A DNA stretch of 41,867 bases from Lachnospiraceae bacterium (GTDB lineage Bacteria; Bacillota; Clostridia; Lachnospirales; Lachnospiraceae): NCBI GenBank assembly GCA_017532145.1, contig JAFXJR010000041.1:1-41867 (forward strand). Reading direction: 5' to 3'. A program made the position numbers and the translations under genes. Positions 26,797 through 34,707 of the stretch are shown piece after piece; position 1 is the stretch's first letter; each line of letters starts with the position of its first letter. The notes beneath the pieces are model-generated. The model was not told the origin of the DNA, ran no database searches, and worked only from the letters and a program-made list of their open reading frames with translations.

Positions 26797-27633
26797 TTAT
26801 TCTTCATATAGATCCTTTATCCTTTTTATATTGAGCGTCAGGTAAATTCTTTCCTCTTCTGTCATGGAACAACTATACTTTTGTCTGATAAAAGTATCCA
26901 CCCTACAGACTAAATCATACTCCTGATTACAGTGCTGTCTGATAAAATCATAGAAAATCTCATCTTCTTTTACAGCTACAGGTGCCTCTGTCATCATCCG
27001 ATAAACCAGATGCTTAAAGTTAATTACCAGTCTGTCTCTATGTCCTGCCTTCTGACAGGCCGGTATTTCCTTCTCCATCAGCTGCATCATATCCCGAATC
27101 ATCTGTGTCAGTGTAAAGGTCGTACTAATAGCAGAATCCAACTCTGCATTAACCAGATGTAAAGCAATTGATGCAGCCTCATCCTCCGGCAGTCGAATTT
27201 CTGTTTTTTTTTCAATCAGATACAAAGCATAACAGCCTACTGCATACTCGTTAGGATAAAACATTCTAATTTCCTCAAACAGCGGATTACTGTATAAAAG
27301 TCCCTCCTTATGCCTTTCTATGGCAAAACTGATATGATCCGTCAGTGTGAGATAGACATTTTCATTCAATTCTTTTCCCAAGGTCTCCCTTGCATAAGAA
27401 ATAATTTCATCTGCCACTCTAAGATACTCAAGCGGAAGCCTCTTCAGCAGCTCTTTAAACCGCTCCATACTATCCTTATTATCTAGCTTGAAAATCTTCT
27501 CAATCTTATCTTCATCCAGCAGCTGTCCGGCCTTTTTGCCAAATCCCAGACCTTTACCCATGATAACCAGCTCATTATCATATTCATCCTTAGTTGAAAC
27601 AATATTATTATTGATTATCTTTTCAATTTTCAT
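26797..27633 (-). CDS. licT: BglG/LicT-family transcription antiterminator
   Basis: This 278-residue RNA-binding regulator has the CAT domain at residues 1-55 (MKIEKIINNNIVSTKDEYDN, VIMGKGLGFGKKAG). Two PTS-regulation domains follow, PRD1 from about 65 (YLTLTDHISFAIERHKEG) and PRD2 from about 170 (INFKHLVYRMM). When its PRDs are suitably phosphorylated it binds a RAT hairpin and prevents the leader terminator from forming. Such a RAT-terminator lies directly upstream (27840-27919), so it controls its own operon with EIIA, HPr and nagE. The ATG at 27633 has AGG seven bases before it and gives the standard family start; the frame is open eight codons further. Confidence 0.93.
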   Translation of the reverse strand: MKIEKIINNNIVSTKDEYDNELVIMGKGLGFGKKAGQLLDEDKIEKIFKLDNKDSMERFKELLKRLPLEYLRVADEIISYARETLGKELNENVYLTLTDHISFAIERHKEGLLYSNPLFEEIRMFYPNEYAVGCYALYLIEKKTEIRLPEDEAASIALHLVNAELDSAISTTFTLTQMIRDMMQLMEKEIPACQKAGHRDRLVINFKHLVYRMMTEAPVAVKEDEIFYDFIRQHCNQEYDLVCRVDTFIRQKYSCSMTEEERIYLTLNIKRIKDLYEE

Positions 27634-27718
27634 TTCCATACCTGTCACCCACAGCATATCATGGCAGATATTATGCTAAAGAATTATTGTCTGTAATTAC
27701 TACCGCTGTCCTTGTGTA

Positions 27719-27774
27719 TCATTGTTAAAGACGATATTCGCAATCCACGGATTCAACTTTGTCGAATTTCGCTA
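27719..27774. repeat. Dispersed intergenic repeat, fragment C
   Basis: These 56 bases match 30412-30467 at 44 of 56 positions without gaps in a hand alignment, including the shared core GATATTCGCAATCC and TTCAACTT. It lies in the leader between the RAT-controlled terminator and licT. It corresponds to the second half of the larger repeat at 30292-30467. Confidence 0.6.
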
Positions 27775-27839
27775 CTTGCACCTAAACTGTAATCGTCTGA
27801 ACCATTACCATTTTTTGACATTTTTTTCCTTGTGCATTG

Positions 27840-27897
27840 AAAAAAACCAAATCTTATAGGCTATTTATGCCATAAACATCCTATAAAATCTGGTTTT
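27840..27897 (-). terminator. LicT-controlled leader terminator
   Basis: On the minus strand 27880-27897 (AAAACCAGATTTTATAGG) pairs with 27843-27860 over 18 positions with two imperfect pairs. Seven T residues follow (27840-27846). Its first arm overlaps the 3' end of the RAT at 27892-27919, so antiterminator and terminator are mutually exclusive. It lies about 205 bases before the licT start. Confidence 0.9.
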
Positions 27898-27919
27898 GCC
27901 TGCTTTACAGTAACAATCC
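27892..27919 (-). promoter_or_regulatory. RAT ribonucleic antiterminator for LicT
   Basis: On the minus strand this 28-base element opens with GGATTGTTACTG and closes with GCAGGCAAAACC. These are the two conserved halves of the LicT/SacY/BglG ribonucleic antiterminator, with TAAA between them. The last bases AAAACC are also the start of the terminator stem. This is the target of the antiterminator encoded just downstream. Confidence 0.92.
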
Positions 27920-27954
27920 AATTATATTAAAATTTTATTAATAATTATAAAATA

Positions 27955-27983
27955 ATAATATCAATTCATAAGGATAATGTCAA
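27955..27983 (-). promoter_or_regulatory. Promoter of the licT-EIIA-HPr-nagE operon
   Basis: On the minus strand a perfect TTGACA (27978-27983) is separated by 17 bases from TATTAT (27955-27960). Transcription should start near 27948, about 30 bases before the RAT. The strength of the promoter fits a system controlled by termination rather than by initiation. Confidence 0.85.
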
Positions 27984-28059
27984 GAGAAAAAACTATCTCT
28001 CCTTTGGGATTTACTGGTTAGATGAACACTCCTTATTGCTAGCATCGGAAAATCTTAGC

Positions 28060-28092
28060 AAAAAAGAAAACACCAGATAATTACCTGGTGTT
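28060..28092 (-). terminator. Intrinsic terminator of tRNA-Leu
   Basis: AACACCAG (28069-28076) and CTGGTGTT (28085-28092) form an eight-base-pair stem with an eight-base loop. On the minus strand TTCTTTTTT follows. It starts six bases after the mature tRNA end. Confidence 0.88.
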
Positions 28093-28097
28093 CCCTA

Positions 28098-28180
28098 TGC
28101 TGGTGACGAGACTTGAACTCGTACAAGGTTGCCCTCGTCAGATTTTGAGTCTGATGCGTCTGCCATTCCGCCACACCAGC
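28098..28180 (-). tRNA. tRNA-Leu (anticodon CAA)
   Basis: The 83-base gene starts GCTGGTGTGGCGGAATGGCA and has the long variable arm of class II leucine tRNAs. The acceptor arms GCTGGTG and CACCAGC pair fully, the anticodon loop is CTCAAAA (anticodon CAA, reading UUG), and the T-loop is GTTCAAGTC. The 3' CCA is not encoded. It has its own promoter and terminator. Confidence 0.96.
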
Positions 28181-28205
28181 AAGCCATCTCTAACAGCCGA
28201 TTTAT

Positions 28206-28234
28206 ATAATATCATACTCGGCTGTTTTTGACAA
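28206..28234 (-). promoter_or_regulatory. Promoter of tRNA-Leu, set inside an inverted repeat
   Basis: On the minus strand TTGTCA (28229-28234) lies 17 bases before TATTAT (28206-28211). The start would be near 28199, about 20 bases before the tRNA. The -10 region sits between the arms of a nine-base inverted repeat, AACAGCCGA (28192-28200) and TCGGCTGTT (28218-28226). That repeat could also serve as the 3' hairpin of the decarboxylase gene ending at 28243. Confidence 0.75.
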
Positions 28235-28242
28235 GCCTTTTT

Positions 28243-29532
28243 TTATAATTCTTTCTGAATTTTTTTATGAATTTCAAATCCATCCAGAGTAGCAAAATAA
28301 TCCATTGGATTTTCAGCCCTGCGAATCAACTCTACAGTGCCATCTTCCTTTAATAACAGCTCTGCCGATTTCAGTTTACCATTATAATTATAGCCCATTG
28401 CATAGCCATGTGCCCCTGTATCATGAATCACTAAATAGTCTCCCTTATCAATCTTAGGAAGCATTCTGTCTACTGCAAATTTATCATTATTTTCACAAAG
28501 AGAGCCTGTTACGTCATACTTATATTCGCAGGCTGTATCTTCCTTTCCCAATACAGTAATATGGTGATAAGCACCATACATAGCCGGACGCATCAGGTTT
28601 ACTGCACAGGCATCTACACCAATATATTCTTTATGGGTATGCTTTTCATGGATTGCCTGAGTAACCAAAGCACCATAGGGTCCCATCATAAACCTTCCCA
28701 TTTCGGTATAGATTGCCACGTCTCCCATTCCTGCCGGAACAAGAATTTCCTCATACACCTTTCGTACACCTTCACCAATCAGCCGGATATCATTTCCCTC
28801 CTGTCCAGGCTGATAAGGAATACCTACACCACCAGACAGGTTAATAAATCGAATATCAGCCCCTGTCTCTTCTTTTAATTGAACAGCCAGCTCAAAAAGC
28901 TTCTTAGCCAACATAGGATAATATTCATTAGTCACTGTATTGCTGGCGAGGAAGGCATGGATACCAAAATTCTTTACTCCTTTTTCCTTCATTATACGAA
29001 AGCCTTTAAACATTTGTTCTGTAGTAAAACCATATTTCGCATCCCCAGGATTATCCATAATTCCATTACTCATCTGGAAAATACCTCCAGGATTATACCG
29101 GCAACTCATCGTTTCTGGAAGACTACCCAAAATCTTTTCCACAAAATCAATATGAGTAATATCATCCAGATTGATAATTGCTCCTACCTTTGCAGCATAA
29201 GCATATTCCTGCGCAGGTGTATCATTGGAAGAAAACATAATATCGTCTCCTTCAATTCCCATAGCCTTGCTCAACATCAGCTCTGTGATTGAAGAACAAT
29301 CACAGCCACAGCCATATTCTCTTAAAATGGCTATCAATGCAGGATTAGGATTTGCTTTCACTGCAAAGTACTCCTTAAATCCCTTATTCCACGCAAAGGC
29401 CTCCTGTACTGCCTTTGCATTCTCCCTAATCCCCTTTTCATCATAAATATGAAAAGGGGTAGGATATATTTTTACTATCTCTTGTATAATTTCTTTTGTG
29501 ACAAAGGTTTTCTTGCCATTATGCTCACTCAT
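28243..29532 (-). CDS. Diaminopimelate decarboxylase-like PLP enzyme
   Basis: This 429-residue fold-III (alanine-racemase-like barrel) decarboxylase has the PLP lysine in YFAVKANPNP (Lys59), the Gly-rich phosphate loop LSGGVGIPY, EMGRFMMGPYG, and a C-terminal substrate cysteine region CENNDKFAVDRMLP. In this family it would decarboxylate meso-diaminopimelate to lysine. It belongs to the divergent clostridial branch rather than the classical LysA form; a related amino-acid decarboxylase cannot be excluded. The ATG at 29532 has AAAGGAG eight bases before it; an upstream start at 29580 would overlap ung. It is cotranscribed with ung. Confidence 0.82.
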   Translation of the reverse strand: MSEHNGKKTFVTKEIIQEIVKIYPTPFHIYDEKGIRENAKAVQEAFAWNKGFKEYFAVKANPNPALIAILREYGCGCDCSSITELMLSKAMGIEGDDIMFSSNDTPAQEYAYAAKVGAIINLDDITHIDFVEKILGSLPETMSCRYNPGGIFQMSNGIMDNPGDAKYGFTTEQMFKGFRIMKEKGVKNFGIHAFLASNTVTNEYYPMLAKKLFELAVQLKEETGADIRFINLSGGVGIPYQPGQEGNDIRLIGEGVRKVYEEILVPAGMGDVAIYTEMGRFMMGPYGALVTQAIHEKHTHKEYIGVDACAVNLMRPAMYGAYHHITVLGKEDTACEYKYDVTGSLCENNDKFAVDRMLPKIDKGDYLVIHDTGAHGYAMGYNYNGKLKSAELLLKEDGTVELIRRAENPMDYFATLDGFEIHKKIQKEL

Positions 29533-29558
29533 TCTTGTGTCTCCTTTAGTCTGCTCCT

Positions 29559-30236
29559 CTATAAATTCTCTATCTGCCAATCCACCGGCTCTACTCCGTT
29601 TTCTATAAAAAACTGGTTGGTCTGACTAAAATGTTTACATCCAAAAAATCCCCGGTATGCCGATAAAGGACTGGGATGGGGTGCTTTTAAAATCAAATGT
29701 TTTGGATTAGTCAGCATGGATGTCTTGCTCTGTGCCGGTTTTCCCCAAAGCAGATAGACAATAGGTCTATCTTGTGCATTTACTGCTCGGATAACAGCAT
29801 CTGTAAATTTCTCCCATCCCTTTCCCTTATGAGAATTGGCCTGATGGGCCCTTACCGTCAATACTGTATTAAGAAGCAATACCCCTTGATCCGCCCATTT
29901 TTTTAAGTAACCATGATTAGGGATATTACATCCCAAATCCTCATGTAGCTCCTGATAAATATTCTGCAAAGAAGGAGGGATATCCTTCTGCTCCGGAAGT
30001 ACAGAAAAACTTAACCCATGTGCCTGACGCTCATTATGGTAAGGATCCTGTCCCAACAGGAGTACCTTTACTTTACTTAAAGGAGTTAAATGAAAAGCAT
30101 TAAATATATCGTCCGATGGCGGATAAATTACCGTAGTATTGTATTGCTCCTGTACAAACTGAAACAATTCTTTATAATAAGGCTGGGAAAACTCTGATTT
30201 CAGAGCCTCCAGCCAGTCATTCTGTATCATTGCCAT
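29559..30236 (-). CDS. ung: Uracil-DNA glycosylase
   Basis: This 225-residue family-1 enzyme removes uracil from DNA. The water-activating motif GQDPYHN is at residues 62-68 (Asp64), LLLNTVLTVRAHQANSHKGK is the uracil-recognition stretch, and HPSPLSAYRGFFGCKHF is the C-terminal DNA-intercalating loop. All catalytic positions are present and the length is typical. AGGGG lies seven bases before the ATG. Confidence 0.96.
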   Translation of the reverse strand: MAMIQNDWLEALKSEFSQPYYKELFQFVQEQYNTTVIYPPSDDIFNAFHLTPLSKVKVLLLGQDPYHNERQAHGLSFSVLPEQKDIPPSLQNIYQELHEDLGCNIPNHGYLKKWADQGVLLLNTVLTVRAHQANSHKGKGWEKFTDAVIRAVNAQDRPIVYLLWGKPAQSKTSMLTNPKHLILKAPHPSPLSAYRGFFGCKHFSQTNQFFIENGVEPVDWQIENL

Positions 30237-30291
30237 TTGTAAACCCCTACATCCATTTTAACTTTATCTGTAACTGTTCAGTATCCTCACT

Positions 30292-30467
30292 GTTACGATG
30301 TAAAAATCTATGGAATCGCCTACAGTGATGGGATTTTTGCTTGTTGACACCACGTTTTCCTACAATCAGCACAGCAAGTATATAGACCTGCTGAATAGTT
30401 ACTCTAATGTTTCATTGCCAAAACGGATATTCGCAATCCGTGGGTTCAACTTCATTGAATTTCACTA
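30292..30467. repeat. Dispersed intergenic repeat, longest copy B
   Basis: This stretch between ung and hisF carries both modules seen separately elsewhere: 30292-30402 matches copy A at 26150-26261, and 30412-30467 matches fragment C at 27719-27774. It is followed by two hairpins, CACTAC/GTAGTG (30463-30477) and the longer CCACTT...AAGTGG at 30482-30510, and by a ten-base tandem ATTCGATTA repeat just before the hisF stop. Together these fill the 302-base gap. No reading frame is convincing here. Confidence 0.65.
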
Positions 30468-30481
30468 CAAAGTAGTGTTCT

Positions 30482-30510
30482 CCACTTAGTACTCAGTGTA
30501 CTTAAAGTGG
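30482..30510 (-). terminator. Hairpin downstream of hisF
   Basis: CCACTT-AGTAC and GTACT-TA-AAGTGG form an eleven-base-pair stem with a two-base bulge, about 28 bases after the hisF stop. No T-run follows, so it may be a weak terminator or part of the adjoining repeat B rather than a dedicated signal. Confidence 0.45.
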
Positions 30511-30538
30511 GAGACTTCCTTAATTCGATTAGATTCGA

Positions 30539-31300
30539 TTAAAGTCTTACCGGTACCTGACGACTACGCAAATACTCCTTCACCTGCATAATCTCCAGTT
30601 CCTTATAATGGAACAGAGAAGCTGCCAAAGCTGCATCTGCCTTTCCTTCGGTTAAAGCAGCATAAAAGTCCTCCAAGCTGCCAGCCCCTCCGGAGGCAAC
30701 CACAGGAATAGAAACATTTTCTGCTATCATTTTTGTCAATTCAATATCATAACCAGCTTTCGTTCCATCTGCATCCATGCTGGTCAGCAGAATTTCACCT
30801 GCCCCCAGGCCTTCAACCTTTTTTGCCCATTCTACCGCATCTATACCTACGTCTATCCGACCTCCATTTTTATAAATATTCCAGCCACTGCCATCTTCCC
30901 GCTTTCTGGCATCAATCGCCACTACCACACATTGGCTTCCAAATTTATCCGCAGCATCACTGATTAAAGAAGGATTATTGATAGCAGCAGAATTAATCGA
31001 AACCTTATCTGCTCCTTCTCTAAGAATGGCTTTAAAATCCTCCACTGTACGGATTCCGCCTCCTACAGTAAAAGGAATAAATACTTTTTCTGCTACCCTC
31101 CTGACCATATCCACTACTGTTGCTCTCTCATCGCTGGTAGCAGTGATATCCAAAAAGACTAATTCATCTGCACCAGCCTTATCATAAGCAGCTGCTATCT
31201 CTACCGGGTCTCCGGCATCCCTTAAATTTACAAAATTGACACCTTTAACTACTCTTCCATTATGTACATCCAGACAAGGGATAATTCTCTTTGTATGCAT
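30539..31300 (-). CDS. hisF: Imidazole glycerol phosphate synthase, cyclase subunit
   Basis: This 253-residue TIM-barrel subunit uses ammonia from HisH to make imidazole glycerol phosphate and AICAR. Both catalytic aspartates are in their standard places, Asp11 ([15 protein letters not shown]) and Asp130 (VVAIDARK). TVGGGIRT and [10 protein letters not shown] are the phosphate loops. AAAGGAGG lies ahead of the ATG, which directly follows the hisH stop. No other his gene is in the window. Confidence 0.97.
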   Translation of the reverse strand: MHTKRIIPCLDVHNGRVVKGVNFVNLRDAGDPVEIAAAYDKAGADELVFLDITATSDERATVVDMVRRVAEKVFIPFTVGGGIRTVEDFKAILREGADKVSINSAAINNPSLISDAADKFGSQCVVVAIDARKREDGSGWNIYKNGGRIDVGIDAVEWAKKVEGLGAGEILLTSMDADGTKAGYDIELTKMIAENVSIPVVASGGAGSLEDFYAALTEGKADAALAASLFHYKELEIMQVKEYLRSRQVPVRL

Positions 31301-31921
31301 TTAGTTTTCCTCCTTTGGAATCTTCATAAAATTCTTCAGTATCTGTATACCTATCTTAGAGCTTTTCTCAGGATGAAATTGGCAGGCAAAAATATTTCCC
31401 TTTTCTACAGAAGCATGAATTGAAATTCCATAATCCGTAATGGCTGTTACAATTTTCTCTTCTGCAGCCTTTAAATAATAGGAATGGACAAAATAGACAT
31501 AGCTATCCTCTCCTATAGCTTCAAACAACCGCCCTTTTTGTGGATAGGCTAAAGAGTTCCAGCCCATATGGGGAATTTTCATCTCTGCCTGCTCCGGGAT
31601 TCTGAGAATCTCTCCCTTTAAAATTCCCAGTCCTGAAATACCAGGACTTTCCTCACTTCGCTCAAATAATAGCTGCAGTCCCAAACAAATACCTAAAAAA
31701 GGCGTATTTTTTGAAATCACCTCTTTTATTACATCCTCCAGTCCAAAGCCCCTGAGCTTTTCCATGGCATCACCAAAAGCCCCAACTCCTGGTAAAATCA
31801 CTCGGTCAGCCTCCAGAATTATCTGTTTTTCCCGAGTAACTATAGGTTTTTCTCCTAGAAACTCTAAGGCTTTCTCTACACTTTTTATATTACCCGCATC
31901 ATAATCAATGATTGCTATCAT
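31301..31921 (-). CDS. hisH: Imidazole glycerol phosphate synthase, glutaminase subunit
   Basis: This 206-residue class-I glutamine amidotransferase feeds ammonia to HisF. The nucleophile Cys79 is in FLGICLGLQLL, and His183 and Glu185 are in QFHPEKS, so the triad is complete. IPHMGWNSL is the oxyanion-related stretch. AGGAAG lies nine bases before the ATG. It directly precedes hisF and follows the 570-residue membrane protein gene by 22 bases, so all three are probably cotranscribed. Confidence 0.97.
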   Translation of the reverse strand: MIAIIDYDAGNIKSVEKALEFLGEKPIVTREKQIILEADRVILPGVGAFGDAMEKLRGFGLEDVIKEVISKNTPFLGICLGLQLLFERSEESPGISGLGILKGEILRIPEQAEMKIPHMGWNSLAYPQKGRLFEAIGEDSYVYFVHSYYLKAAEEKIVTAITDYGISIHASVEKGNIFACQFHPEKSSKIGIQILKNFMKIPKEEN

Positions 31922-31943
31922 ATATTGTCACTTCCTACCGCTG

Positions 31944-33656
31944 TTAATTTCGTTTAATCTGTACATTGATTGGCTGGCGGATTCCCTGAATTCTCTCACC
32001 CTGCTGTTCTGAAGTGTGTTCCTGTACTGGCGAAGAAACTTCCTCAGTATCACTATTTTCCTGTTCTGTACCTTCTACAGGCAATTCCTCTGCCGGTGCC
32101 TGTGCTTCTTCCTGTTCTGTATGCTCATTCATGAAAATCTGTTCTTCAGGAAGAAAATCAGCAACTGCTGATGCAGTCTGTGTTTCCTCTCCCGGCATAA
32201 CAAAGGGAGTACCATGTACGATAGATTCCAGCTTTTTGGTATAGGTTAAATCATCATAGCCTATAATTACCTTGGCAACGCTTTCTGAAATATTATACTT
32301 ATCACTCAGAATATTCAATAAGGTTTCATAGATGGCACTTAACTCCTGTTCAATATGATATTCCTCAGCCTCTAACAGAAGATTAGGATATTTTTGTACC
32401 CCGGACATCAAAGCATCTAATGCATAAACCTCCTGATTCACACCCAGATAGTTATGATAGGAATCTAACTTGCGATTTAACTCCATAATAATCCTGGATT
32501 TATTAAAAATAATACTATCACTGCTGTCTAGTCTCTTTCCATAAAGAAGGTCATATGACTTAGCATAATCGGACTCATAATAAGCAACTCTTGCTTCTCT
32601 TCTATCAAAAAACCCTGGTATAGTACTACATAAAACCACAATTATTGCTGCAGAGGTTAATCCAAGCCCAGCAATAATTGCTACATTCTTCTTTGACAGC
32701 TTCTTTTCTGGTCTTTCATTTTCTAATTGTTCAGCAGCCTTTGCCTTCTCCTTTTTAGCCTTACCCTTCTTCCGGCCTTTAGCATTTCCTGCAGTTTCAT
32801 CCAGTTCATCTTCATCCTCAGCCATTGACTCTTTCTGTGCTTTTTTGCTCTTAACCTTCTTTTTCTTCTTTTTCTTATCTTCTTCCTTTAATTGGTTAAG
32901 AACATCCTTATTTTCATCCGATGGAACGATACCGGCCTGCAGCTCATCCTCATCCGGCTCATCTGTTTCTGCCAGAAAATTGAATAAATTAGCAAAAAAT
33001 CCCTTCTTCTTTTTCTTTTCATTCTTCTTATCTTCTGATGGTTTAGTTTCCTCAGTACTATCCTTCTTTTCTGTTTCTTCCAAAGTATCCTGATTATCAC
33101 TGCCTGCCATCACAACATTTCCGCCAAAACCTCCTGATAAGCCAGATTGGCGTTCCACTTCTGTATGGTTATTTTCAAAGGTATTCTCTTCTTCATCCTC
33201 AGACATACCATCCAGAAGTGCCAACATCTCATCTGCTGAAGGTCCCTCTTCCTCTTTTGCAGATGAATCCATGCTTTCACCGATTAAGTCCGTATCATCA
33301 AAAGAAAAGCCATCCATTCCATCCATTAAAATCAGATCGTCCTCTTTTTCATCTCCTCCGATCATAATGGGACCGGACTTTATCAAATCATCATCTAATA
33401 CGTCCTCTGCATTTGCTTTTTCCAGGATAAAATCATTTACGAAAAGGTCTTCCTCCTCACCATGATCCTGAATTGCCAAATCAGCATCCTCCAGCATTCC
33501 AAAATCACTAGACAGATTCAAGTCATCCAAAGCCTTATTAATATCTACTCCTGTTGCCTCTGCCAGTTCCTCTGCTGACATATTACTGGCAGTTCCATCT
33601 TCACCTCCCATAAGAGATTTCAGTAAATTATCCAAATATTCTTCATCTGAACCCAT
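31944..33656 (-). CDS. Unrecognised acidic single-pass membrane protein
   Basis: I do not recognise this 570-residue protein. Residues 1-205 are strongly acidic, with repeated Asp/Glu-Leu clusters (SAEELAEATGVDINKALDDL, EDVLDDDLI, ADEMLALLDGM) that look like short linear motifs. Next come alternating Lys tracts and acidic blocks (about 206-320), one containing GFFANLFNFL, which may be an amphipathic helix. A single membrane helix lies at about 324-346. Beyond it is a helical domain of about 140 residues (YYESDYAKSYDLLYGKRLD), TPR-like in feel, then an acidic Gln/Glu tail and a basic end. Orientation by positive-inside reasoning puts the long N-terminus in the cytoplasm. AGGGTG precedes the ATG. 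It leads hisH-hisF. Confidence 0.75.
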   Translation of the reverse strand: MGSDEEYLDNLLKSLMGGEDGTASNMSAEELAEATGVDINKALDDLNLSSDFGMLEDADLAIQDHGEEEDLFVNDFILEKANAEDVLDDDLIKSGPIMIGGDEKEDDLILMDGMDGFSFDDTDLIGESMDSSAKEEEGPSADEMLALLDGMSEDEEENTFENNHTEVERQSGLSGGFGGNVVMAGSDNQDTLEETEKKDSTEETKPSEDKKNEKKKKKGFFANLFNFLAETDEPDEDELQAGIVPSDENKDVLNQLKEEDKKKKKKKVKSKKAQKESMAEDEDELDETAGNAKGRKKGKAKKEKAKAAEQLENERPEKKLSKKNVAIIAGLGLTSAAIIVVLCSTIPGFFDRREARVAYYESDYAKSYDLLYGKRLDSSDSIIFNKSRIIMELNRKLDSYHNYLGVNQEVYALDALMSGVQKYPNLLLEAEEYHIEQELSAIYETLLNILSDKYNISESVAKVIIGYDDLTYTKKLESIVHGTPFVMPGEETQTASAVADFLPEEQIFMNEHTEQEEAQAPAEELPVEGTEQENSDTEEVSSPVQEHTSEQQGERIQGIRQPINVQIKRN

Positions 33657-33822
33657 GATAACACCCTCACATTCGCATTTTTAATTTGGTTATAGCTATT
33701 CTATCTCCTAATGATTCTATACAAATATATCCAATCTGACTGTACTGAATCATTTTCTGAGACTTGTACATCCATACACCAACCGCTGAATAGCTACACT
33801 TAGTTTATCATATTAACACGCA

Positions 33823-34617
33823 TTAGACAAACCTATTTATAAGAAAATCTAATGGATTTTCATTTATTTTGTATCCTCTTTCCTGAATTTCCTCCGTCAG
33901 CTGATATAATTTACTGTGTACTCTAACCAGATTCGACTTCTGATTTAGAAAAACAATTCTCTCAAAGGGCCATCTGATTACTGTCGGATAGCTCATCCCT
34001 ACTCCTAACTCCAAGACACACAGTCTTCTGTTTAGGGTACGCTGAAGCCAGCTGGTATAATTTTCCCACTGCTTTTGATATCCTGCCTCCACATAAGCCT
34101 CTGCTTCTATATTATTAAATATCAATGGTTCCCCACAAACAGGACACCGTGGGCAGTAGAGGGTATCCGGTTGTCTTATTCCCTTCAGACATTCCTCTAT
34201 TTCCTTTAGTAATACCTGATTTACTTGATAAACCTGTGACTGGCAACCATGCATACACTGAGTCAGACGATAACCTCCACAAGGAGTAACTATTCTGTCA
34301 CTTCTCAAACCAGAATCATAAATACGGTCATCCTTCCTTGTAGAAACGATAAAATAATCCTTGTTTTCCAGCAATTTTTCTAAAATTCCATAAGCTTTCA
34401 TCGTTTGTTCAGCCTTACTATACTTAATTTTAAGCATCCTTATATAGGGCGGCAGCCAAGCCAAATTCTTCTGCTGAGAAATTTTTTCTAAAAACTTTTC
34501 AAAGTCTAACTGTATTGATGTTTCTTCAACTGTTTCTCCAAACTCCTCACCAATTCCTACCAGAACGACCTCAGCATCTTCCAGCTTATCCATAAAATTT
34601 TTCTTTTTTTCCTCCAT
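33823..34617 (-). CDS. Degenerate class-M sirtuin-like protein
   Basis: The 264-residue protein follows the layout of SirTM (class M) sirtuins from residue about 85 on: KDYFIVSTRKDDRIYDSGL, GGYRLTQCMHGC, a cysteine set (Cys121, Cys125, Cys155, Cys158, Cys161) suited to zinc, then LCVLELGVGMSYPTVIRWPF. The key NAD features are altered. The usual GAGAS loop is VGIGEEFG (residues 20-27), the TTNxD segment is STRKDD, and the catalytic-loop region is TPCGGY. The fold may be kept while deacylase or ADP-ribosyl-transfer chemistry is changed or lost. Family SirTMs often pair with macrodomain and lipoylation genes; none is here. It lies between the cheV terminator and the 570-residue protein gene. Confidence 0.7.
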   Translation of the reverse strand: MEEKKKNFMDKLEDAEVVLVGIGEEFGETVEETSIQLDFEKFLEKISQQKNLAWLPPYIRMLKIKYSKAEQTMKAYGILEKLLENKDYFIVSTRKDDRIYDSGLRSDRIVTPCGGYRLTQCMHGCQSQVYQVNQVLLKEIEECLKGIRQPDTLYCPRCPVCGEPLIFNNIEAEAYVEAGYQKQWENYTSWLQRTLNRRLCVLELGVGMSYPTVIRWPFERIVFLNQKSNLVRVHSKLYQLTEEIQERGYKINENPLDFLINRFV

Positions 34618-34674
34618 ACCTTATCTCCCAACTGGACTATTTCATTTAATATATCAGTCGTTGCAACACGAAAG

Positions 34675-34696
34675 CAGCCGGGAAGCTTCCCGGCTG
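34675..34696 (-). terminator. Perfect palindrome after cheV
   Basis: CAGCCGGGAAG at 34675-34685 is followed immediately by its reverse complement to 34696. On the minus strand CTTT follows, 12 bases after the cheV stop. The G/C-rich stem fits an intrinsic terminator with a short T-run. On the plus strand there is no T-run. Confidence 0.75.
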
Positions 34697-34707
34697 TCAG
34701 TCATAGT

